Part shown: positions 14,318-19,648 of the stretch, piece by piece
Layout of the letters: each line of letters opens with the position of its first letter
Numbering within the stretch: the first letter of the stretch is position 1
Source of the DNA: an uncultured Prevotella sp.
GTDB lineage: Bacteria; Bacteroidota; Bacteroidia; Bacteroidales; Bacteroidaceae
Reading direction: 5' to 3'
Length of the DNA stretch: 19,648 bases
NCBI GenBank assembly: GCA_937898715.1
Contig: CALEKA010000091.1
Location: forward strand, 1 to 19,648
The notes under the pieces: generated by a model
Told to the model about the DNA's origin: nothing
Database searches by the model: none
Seen by the model: only the letters and a program-made list of their open reading frames with translations
Translations under genes and position numbers: made by a program

Positions 14318-15655
14318 ATGAAACTTTGGGAAAAGTCGGTACAGGTGACCGACGAAATAGACCGCTTCACCGTAGGTCATGATCGTGAACTCGATCTCTA
14401 CCTCGCTCCTTACGACGTGCTCGGCTCAATGGCACACGTCACCATGCTCCACAGCATAGGCCTCATTGCCGATAATGAACTGCAGCCCCTGCTCTCGGAG
14501 CTGAAGAAAATTTATCAGCTTGCACGCGAAGGCAAGTTTGTGATAGAAGACGGCATCGAAGATGTCCATTCGCAGGTGGAACTCATGCTCACACGTTCAC
14601 TTGGCGATATGGGCAAGAAAATTCACTCTGGTCGCTCTCGCAACGATCAAGTGTTGGTCGATCTCAAGCTCTTCACGCGTGAAAAACTGCGCGAGGTGGC
14701 TGAGGCAGTACGTCAGTTGTTCACAGAACTGCAGAAGCAGAGCGAGCGCTACAAGTCGGTATTGATGCCAGGCTACACCCACCTGCAGGTAGCTATGCCC
14801 TCAAGTTTCGGCCTTTGGTTTGGCGCCTATGCCGAGAGCCTCACCGACGATATGCTCTTCCTCGAAGCCGCTTATCGCCTCACCAATCGCAATCCGCTCG
14901 GCTCCGCTGCTGGCTACGGCTCATCCTTCCCCCTCAATCGTCAGATGACCACCGACCTCCTCGGATTTGATTCGATGGACTACAATGTGGTCTACGCACA
15001 GATGGGACGTGGAAAGATGGAACGCAACGTAGCTTACGCCCTTGCCAGCGTAGCGGGCACAGTAGCCAAGCTTGCCTTCGACGCCTGCATGTTCAACTCT
15101 CAAAACTTCGCCTTCATCAAGCTTCCCGATGAGTGTACAACAGGTTCGAGCATTATGCCACATAAGAAGAATCCCGATGTGTTCGAGCTTATCCGAGCTC
15201 GCATGAATCGTTTGCAGGCATTGCCTCAGGAGATGATCTTGATCATGAATAATCTTCCTTGTGGCTATTTCCGCGACCTCCAGGAACTCAAGGAAGCCTT
15301 CCTTCCCGCCTTCGACCGCTTGATCGATTGCCTCCACATGACCACCTATATCATCGAGCGCATCAAGGTCAACGAGCATATTCTCGACGACAAGCGCTAT
15401 GATGCGATGTTCTCAGTAGAAGAGGTGAATCGTCTTGCCTCTTCAGGAGTGCCCTTCCGCGATGCTTATAAGAAAGTAGGACTTGAGATAGAAGCGGGTC
15501 AGTTCACGCCCGATAAGAACATCCATCACACTCACGAAGGAAGTATCGGCAACCTCTGCACAGAGCGTATAGCTGCTCTGATGGACACCATCTGGCAGAA
15601 GTTCCAATTCGAAAAGGTTGATGCTGCCGTCGACGCCCTCTTAGCAAAGGCATAG
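14318..15655 (+). CDS. argH: Argininosuccinate lyase, 445 aa
   Basis: This enzyme catalyses the last step of arginine synthesis, splitting argininosuccinate into arginine and fumarate. It belongs to the fumarase/aspartase superfamily and works as a homotetramer. Visible motifs are HSGRSRNDQV, PGYTHLQ with His155, and the superfamily signature GSSIMPHKKNPD starting at residue 276, with the flexible-loop serines 277-278 that include the catalytic base. The length matches Bacteroidetes ArgH. The start ATG follows the bamA stop by only 10 bp, so argH is probably transcribed with the envelope genes or at least lacks its own promoter. A strong terminator follows at 15751. Confidence 0.97.
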   Translation: MKLWEKSVQVTDEIDRFTVGHDRELDLYLAPYDVLGSMAHVTMLHSIGLIADNELQPLLSELKKIYQLAREGKFVIEDGIEDVHSQVELMLTRSLGDMGKKIHSGRSRNDQVLVDLKLFTREKLREVAEAVRQLFTELQKQSERYKSVLMPGYTHLQVAMPSSFGLWFGAYAESLTDDMLFLEAAYRLTNRNPLGSAAGYGSSFPLNRQMTTDLLGFDSMDYNVVYAQMGRGKMERNVAYALASVAGTVAKLAFDACMFNSQNFAFIKLPDECTTGSSIMPHKKNPDVFELIRARMNRLQALPQEMILIMNNLPCGYFRDLQELKEAFLPAFDRLIDCLHMTTYIIERIKVNEHILDDKRYDAMFSVEEVNRLASSGVPFRDAYKKVGLEIEAGQFTPDKNIHHTHEGSIGNLCTERIAALMDTIWQKFQFEKVDAAVDALLAKA

Positions 15656-15750
15656 CAAGCCATGCTCAAAAGCGCTGTATCTATGGCTATGGGACCGACA
15701 CAGAACGCTTAAAAGCAAACTCTGCTCATGGTCCTGAAAGAAAAGAATTA

Positions 15751-15796
15751 GGTTAAGATTCAGAAGCACACATGTGCTCTCAATCTTAGCCTTTTT
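15751..15796 (+). terminator. Intrinsic terminator after argH
   Basis: GGTTAAGATT (15751-15760) pairs with AATCTTAGCC (15782-15791). An inner AGCACA/TGTGCT stem adds to it, and a run of T follows directly. It would end the uppS-bamA-argH transcript. Confidence 0.85.
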
Positions 15797-15853
15797 ATAT
15801 GAAGTGAAGAACTGCTCTCTATCCCTAAAGAGCGCATCATCGTATAGTCTTAT

Positions 15854-15862
15854 TAACTTTGT
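15854..15862 (+). promoter_or_regulatory. Predicted -7 box for the HD-domain gene
   Basis: TAACTTTGT fits TAnnTTTG and lies 22 bp before the start codon, downstream of a terminator, so the next gene probably has its own short-leader promoter. No clear -33 TTTG was found. Confidence 0.5.
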
Positions 15863-15883
15863 CACAAACAAAACTATCTAATA

Positions 15884-16507
15884 ATGGATATTGATTTATC
15901 ATCCTACAAGGAAGAATTTCTCCAGCTTCTCCGCTCTTGCAAGCGCGAGGGTATGGAAGATGTTATTTCCGATCTCGAAGAGCAAGGATTCTTCGAAGCC
16001 CCAGCCTCTGCAGGTCATCATCTCAACATCAAGGGAGGCCTCGTGCTTCATTCGCTAAATACCTGCAAAGCCGCCCTTCAAGTGTGGGAAGGCATGAAAA
16101 AACTTGAGCCAACGCTTGAGCGTGAGGTACCTCGTGAGAGCGTTATTCTGGCCAGCCTGCTTCACGACGTGTGCAAGTCCGACGTTTACCAACCCACCAC
16201 AAAGCGTAAGAAGAATGCCATGGGCGTGTGGGAAGATGTGCCCGGCTACAACGTGAGCTACAAAAACTTCCCCATGGGACATGGCGAGAAATCCGTCGTT
16301 CTCCTCCTCTGCAGTGGTCTTGAGATGACCGATGCCGAAATGCTTGCCATCCGTTGGCACATGGGACCATGGGGTGTAAACATGAATTCTTACGAAGATG
16401 AGCGCAACTATGATACCGCCCATTCGCTCTATCCCTTGGTCATGATCATCCACACTGCCGACTGCCTTGCAGCAAGCATCATGGAGCGTGAAGAAGAGGT
16501 AGATTAA
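15884..16507 (+). CDS. HD-domain metal-dependent phosphohydrolase, 207 aa
   Basis: A small cytosolic protein with an HD fold. The probable metal ligands can be followed in order: His56 (LVLHSLNT), His94-Asp95 (LLHDVCK), His133 (MGHGEKS), His159 (IRWHMG), and a final His190/Asp193 (IIHTADCLAA). This set fits HD enzymes of the nucleotide-hydrolase type. The substrate is unknown; nucleotides, cyclic nucleotides or phosphorylated metabolites are all possible. It is transcribed alone, between a terminator at 15751 and a bidirectional terminator at 16527, so gene context gives no hint. Confidence 0.88.
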   Translation: MDIDLSSYKEEFLQLLRSCKREGMEDVISDLEEQGFFEAPASAGHHLNIKGGLVLHSLNTCKAALQVWEGMKKLEPTLEREVPRESVILASLLHDVCKSDVYQPTTKRKKNAMGVWEDVPGYNVSYKNFPMGHGEKSVVLLLCSGLEMTDAEMLAIRWHMGPWGVNMNSYEDERNYDTAHSLYPLVMIIHTADCLAASIMEREEEVD

Positions 16508-16526
16508 TTTCGGGAAGATACAATGG

Positions 16527-16573
16527 AAAAGGCTTGGAATCTATGAGTCATTCATAGCATTCCAAGCCTTTTT
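16527..16573. terminator. Bidirectional intrinsic terminator
   Basis: AAAAGGCTTGGAAT pairs with ATTCCAAGCCTTTT, with an inner CTATGA/TCATAG stem and a 4-nt loop, flanked by A and T runs. It lies between the convergent HD gene and the SGNH gene and should stop transcription from both sides. Confidence 0.9.
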
Positions 16574-16608
16574 GTGTGAGGGTGGGAGAGTAGTCCCAAC
16601 GATGTCTC

Positions 16609-19209
16609 TTACTTGATGATCACCTTCTGTCCTTTGTTAGTAAGGTATATTCCCTTTGTTGGTTTTACCACGCGTCTGCCTTGAACGTCATAGTAGGTTG
16701 TGGCGGGAGTATGTGCCTCGTCTACAATCGTTCCGATAGCAGTCTGACCGCCAGGCTGATAGTCTTCAGTCTGTATTTTTACAATAAAATCTTTCAGAAT
16801 AACGCCTTTTCCCGTGCTATTCGTACCGCCTACGACGAACGACGTTGTAGAAGAGTTAAGTCCTTCGACAGACGCGGTCTGATCCTCCGTAGTCGCATTG
16901 TAAGTCTGTTCGCCAATGGTAATCGTTACGTTGCTCTGTGCACTATAAGTAAAGCTGTAGCCTGTAATAATGCAAGGAGAGTTCACTGTAAGCGTATAAG
17001 TACAACCATTCGCCCCGGGGTGCAACATCAGATAGTTTCCTTTGTATATTTCAGAAGGCATCATGTTGTTGGCTGTGGTAGAAAAGGTGATTTGAGGCAA
17101 AGTGCTGGTGCTCTGCCATGATTTCGCAACCACGTAGCCGTCAGGAAAGCTCGTATTGGTTCCTTTATTAGCGTTGACAAAATCACCATTCTCCATCGAG
17201 ATCTCATACTCGCCACAGAAAGGCTCCACATCTACGTCTTCAAAATCGGGCGCGTCAACGATGGCAAACTGGCATCCTGTATCGCTTCTGTTGCTTCCTC
17301 CGCCCCAGTTGTAGAGCGCGTTATTTTTATTAGTCTGATTAATCTGTACAGTATTGCTTGATATAATAAATGTGCCTACTGCATCAGAGTAGCTTAAAGT
17401 CCAACCAGCCGATGGCGAAGTGGCAGATGTAGAAAGAGCTGTGTTGTTAGTAGCTGAGGGGTTGATATAAGAGCCATCCTTACGATTGACGATGTCAAGC
17501 GAACCATCCGTGCGCTTTACAAACTTCCACATCGTATTCTTCAGTTTCGTGTTGTCGCCTCCAATCAGAGTGTTGCCTGCGCCTTGCGATGTAGTGTATC
17601 GATTGTTGCGGTTGGGCGTGTAGAGCTGGTACCAATGTTCTTCACCTCCCTCTTCCGATATCTCTGGCATATTGATAGAGGGCAGGATAGTTTGAATAGC
17701 CGCCGTGAAACTTGTCGCCTTGCTGCTAAGCTCTTCATCGGTTGCTCCGTCCTTCGTAAGTAGAGCGTATCCCTCTTCGATAGTTTGAGTCAGAGGAGCC
17801 ACCTTGTCTTTCTTATATTGTCCCACGCCGTTGCCAACGTTTTCGCCCTGCTGGAAAGCTTCAGCCGTCTGAATAGCCTTGCTCAGCGAGGTGCGAGCAT
17901 TGAATGTCGCGAGGCGCTTTGCTGCTTCAGCATCCGTAATAGCCGTGGCACCTTCCACGTGTTTGGCTATTACCTGTGCCATCTTCACATACCCCTTGCC
18001 ATAAAGGAAAGCACCAGAGAAGTAGTCAGTGTTGGCCACACCATCCTTCACCAATTCTGTGTAAGTGCCCTCCTCATAAGTCACGTTCTCCGTAGCTTCT
18101 GCAAGAGCCTTAAGCTTCTCATTAAATGGCTCAATGTAGGTGGTATTAATGTTTGCTGTATTCGAAGGATATACGGCCAGTAGCACAATGGGGGTGTTGG
18201 GAGCCTTAGCTCTCACAGCCTCAAGAAATGTCTTGTATGTAGCAATAGCAGCATCAGCGTCAGTCTTACCAGCAGCCTCGTTGTATCCCAATTCGATGAG
18301 AATCTTCTTCGGAGCAACCTTGTTGCCATTACCCTCAAATATCGCGGGCAGCATGCTCTGCATCGTGCTGATAGCAATGCCTTGTCCGCCCCATCCTGTA
18401 GAGCGCTTCTTCAAGTTCGCAGTGCCAAGAAGCTCGTTCCATTCACCGCAGTTCACTGTAGCATCGCCAATCAGCAAAACGTCGTCAGCCTTGACCGGAC
18501 TCATGCCGAAATACGTGCATCGCATGCCATGCACACCACCAATATTACCATTGATGTCAGTATAAGAATCTTCGTACACACACTTACTGCTCACATACTG
18601 TTCAATCTTCTTACACCAAATGCGGTAGCCCGAAGCCTTCAAATGCAGGTAGTCCGCAGAGAGCGCACCCGTAGTGATACCCATCAAGTCGTCGAAAAGG
18701 TCCACATAAGTAGCGCCATACTCTTCGCAAATCTTCTTAATGCTATCGTTCGATTCCTTTTCTACCTCAAGCGTGCGAATGCCGCTATTAGAAGGGAGAA
18801 TGCTCTGCACGTAAAGCTCCGTCTTGGGGCTCTCAGTCTTACATTTCTTAAGAGCGGTGCGCACTTTCGCAGCCACCTGAGCGGCAGTATTCAAGCCCTT
18901 ACTGCCCAAGTCGTTCGTACCGATCATCATGAATATCTTCTTCGGATGTCCAGGAAGTACCGATTCAAGGTTGTCAATCAACTCGCTACTCACAGCCCCC
19001 GAACATCCGCGGTTGATTACGTTCGGATTGTCAAAGGCCTCAAACCAATCGTGCATATTCGTAATGCTATTACCCATAAACACGATACTCTGTTCCGTCA
19101 CCGGAAGCACCTTAAACACATCGTAACGCTGATTGCGGAAGGGCGCATCAGCCCAAGCACTCACAGCCGAAACAATAAAAGCTAAAGTGAAAAGTAAAGA
19201 TTTCTTCAT
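16609..19209 (-). CDS. Secreted tandem SGNH/GDSL esterase-like protein, 866 aa
   Basis: A large exported protein. The signal peptide has cleavage after AWA (residue 20). The first SGNH hydrolase domain (about 40-210) is intact: GNSIT with nucleophile Ser48, block II Gly68 (NRGCSG), GTND with Asn99, and DYLH with Asp186 and His189. A second SGNH-like domain (about 240-420) has GDAT at the nucleophile (Ala250), GYNE in place of GTND and DYFS in place of DxxH, so it is probably inactive. A helical FIVAR-like segment (about 435-515) follows, then a ricin-like or carbohydrate-binding region (525-652), a beta-sandwich (665-815) and a short tail YYDVQGRRV...KGIY (839-855). The likely role is removal of acyl groups from glycans outside the cell; the substrate is unknown. 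Start: the ATG at 19209 gives the signal peptide; an upstream start at 19272 would hide it. Confidence 0.85.
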   Translation of the reverse strand: MKKSLLFTLAFIVSAVSAWADAPFRNQRYDVFKVLPVTEQSIVFMGNSITNMHDWFEAFDNPNVINRGCSGAVSSELIDNLESVLPGHPKKIFMMIGTNDLGSKGLNTAAQVAAKVRTALKKCKTESPKTELYVQSILPSNSGIRTLEVEKESNDSIKKICEEYGATYVDLFDDLMGITTGALSADYLHLKASGYRIWCKKIEQYVSSKCVYEDSYTDINGNIGGVHGMRCTYFGMSPVKADDVLLIGDATVNCGEWNELLGTANLKKRSTGWGGQGIAISTMQSMLPAIFEGNGNKVAPKKILIELGYNEAAGKTDADAAIATYKTFLEAVRAKAPNTPIVLLAVYPSNTANINTTYIEPFNEKLKALAEATENVTYEEGTYTELVKDGVANTDYFSGAFLYGKGYVKMAQVIAKHVEGATAITDAEAAKRLATFNARTSLSKAIQTAEAFQQGENVGNGVGQYKKDKVAPLTQTIEEGYALLTKDGATDEELSSKATSFTAAIQTILPSINMPEISEEGGEEHWYQLYTPNRNNRYTTSQGAGNTLIGGDNTKLKNTMWKFVKRTDGSLDIVNRKDGSYINPSATNNTALSTSATSPSAGWTLSYSDAVGTFIISSNTVQINQTNKNNALYNWGGGSNRSDTGCQFAIVDAPDFEDVDVEPFCGEYEISMENGDFVNANKGTNTSFPDGYVVAKSWQSTSTLPQITFSTTANNMMPSEIYKGNYLMLHPGANGCTYTLTVNSPCIITGYSFTYSAQSNVTITIGEQTYNATTEDQTASVEGLNSSTTSFVVGGTNSTGKGVILKDFIVKIQTEDYQPGGQTAIGTIVDEAHTPATTYYDVQGRRVVKPTKGIYLTNKGQKVIIK

Positions 19210-19297
19210 ATACAAGGTTTTAGTTGTTATTAGATTTCGTAAAATGTCTTGTGCCAAATAAGTCTTAACCAATAGTTATGAAAGCACATATTCCACG

Positions 19298-19306
19298 GCA
19301 AAAATA
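19298..19306 (-). promoter_or_regulatory. Candidate -7 box for the SGNH gene
   Basis: Read on the minus strand this is TATTTTTGC, matching TAnnTTTG, about 90 bp before the start codon at 19209. The -33 box is not evident. Confidence 0.4.
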
Positions 19307-19454
19307 CAACGTTCTTCTCATACCACCTATTCTCATCCATATGTTATTCAGCATATTTTGTATCAAATTCAAGATCAAATTCAAGATCATATATCGCGTA
19401 AATAAATCTCGTACGCAAGCATTCATTTCATACACGTCATACACGCGCATCATA

Positions 19455-19616
19455 TATACGCGTACGCGCGCGTAACATTCAATTTTCCCCTCCAAAATCC
19501 CTCACTCCCTCACTCCCATCAAGAAATCCCCTGATAATCAGAAAGAAATGGTCTGACTCCACCTACACTTTGCCTACACTTTGCCTACACTTAGCCTACA
19601 CTTAGCCTACACTCTC
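19455..19616 (+). repeat. Composite intergenic element, third version
   Basis: An alternating CG tract (CGCGTACGCGCGCG near 19460-19472) is followed by the TGATAATCA dyad (19532-19540) and then CCTACACTTTG units. The block order matches copy B read on the minus strand, but the spacer between the blocks differs, so it is a diverged or re-arranged version. Confidence 0.5.
19562..19616 (+). repeat. 11-bp tandem repeat, five units
   Basis: Units CCTACACTTTG, CCTACACTTTG, CCTACACTTAG, CCTACACTTAG and CCTACACTCTC lie head to tail, followed by decayed units to about 19635. The reverse complement of the unit occurs singly or in pairs at 3228-3236, 3390-3399 and 3410-3418. Confidence 0.9.
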
Positions 19617-19648
19617 CTTGCACTCTACACTTCCTTCCCTTACATTTC

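Larger units (their letters stand above)
19273..19648. other. Gene-less right end with repeat blocks
   Basis: No credible gene. From left to right it holds the candidate promoter of the SGNH gene, two 12-bp units ATCAAATTCAAG (19362-19385), an alternating CG tract (about 19455-19475), an 8-bp CCTCACTC repeat (19499-19517), the dyad CTGATAATCAG (19531-19541) and an 11-bp tandem array (19562-19616). The order CG tract, TGATAATCA, CCTACACTT matches the composite element at 3.1-3.5 kb. The short open frames here have low-complexity translations and are not genes. Confidence 0.7.

Noticed and set aside
19210..19272. Longer N-terminus for the SGNH protein
   Set aside because: The extra 21 residues would bury the signal peptide; the ATG at 19209 gives a standard MKKSLLFTLAF signal.
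19562..19616. Possible CRISPR or iteron origin from the 11-bp repeats
   Set aside because: There are no spacers, and no replication initiator gene is nearby; similar units occur singly elsewhere in the window.

Overview
The window reads as chromosomal DNA of a Bacteroidales bacterium, most likely a Prevotella-like member of the Prevotellaceae. The clues are gene starts without Shine-Dalgarno sequences, several TAnnTTTG-type -7 promoter boxes, a DUF6089-uppS-bamA envelope cluster, a lipoprotein with an acidic stretch after its cysteine, and a secreted hydrolase ending in the short YDxQGRRV...KGIY tail common in this group. GC content is moderate (around 50% by eye). There are ten protein-coding genes. 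No rRNA, tRNA, CRISPR array or intact transposase is visible.

Layout. (1) Positions 1-2770, minus strand: asd (aspartate-semialdehyde dehydrogenase), then trkA (K+ uptake NAD-binding subunit). Low-complexity AT-rich sequence built into long perfect inverted repeats flanks trkA on both sides, and one of these repeats contains its stop codon. (2) Positions 2771-4083: a 1.3-kb gene-less repeat island. It holds four copies of a GC-rich 18-25 bp motif, two inverted diverged copies of a composite ~105-bp element, a 22-bp tandem repeat and a 16-bp x 8 minisatellite that ends about 50 bp before a good promoter. (3) Positions 4084-8424, plus strand: two CPA2-type monovalent cation:proton antiporters in tandem. 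The first has a UspA-like cytosolic tail and the second has two RCK_C (TrkA_C) domains. (4) Positions 8580-14307, plus strand: a DUF6242-like surface lipoprotein, a DUF6089 outer-membrane barrel protein, uppS and bamA. (5) argH follows bamA after only 10 bp and ends at a clear terminator. (6) Positions 15884-16507: an HD-domain phosphohydrolase, followed by a bidirectional terminator. (7) Positions 16609-19209, minus strand: a large secreted protein with two SGNH domains. The first has an intact catalytic set; the second has lost Ser and His. (8) Positions 19273-19648: a second gene-less stretch carrying a version of the composite repeat seen near 3.1-3.5 kb.

How the genes fit together. trkA and the two antiporters form a loose monovalent-cation and pH homeostasis neighbourhood, although they are divergently placed and separated by asd and the repeat island. 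uppS (lipid carrier for peptidoglycan and glycans), bamA (outer-membrane protein insertion), the DUF6089 protein and the lipoprotein form an envelope-biogenesis block. asd and argH are housekeeping amino-acid genes. The SGNH protein is probably an exported glycan esterase.

The least explained material is the intergenic repeat architecture. I see no complete unknown multi-gene system. The best leads are the composite repeat element, the minisatellite next to the antiporter promoter, the palindromes flanking trkA, and the half-dead tandem SGNH enzyme.
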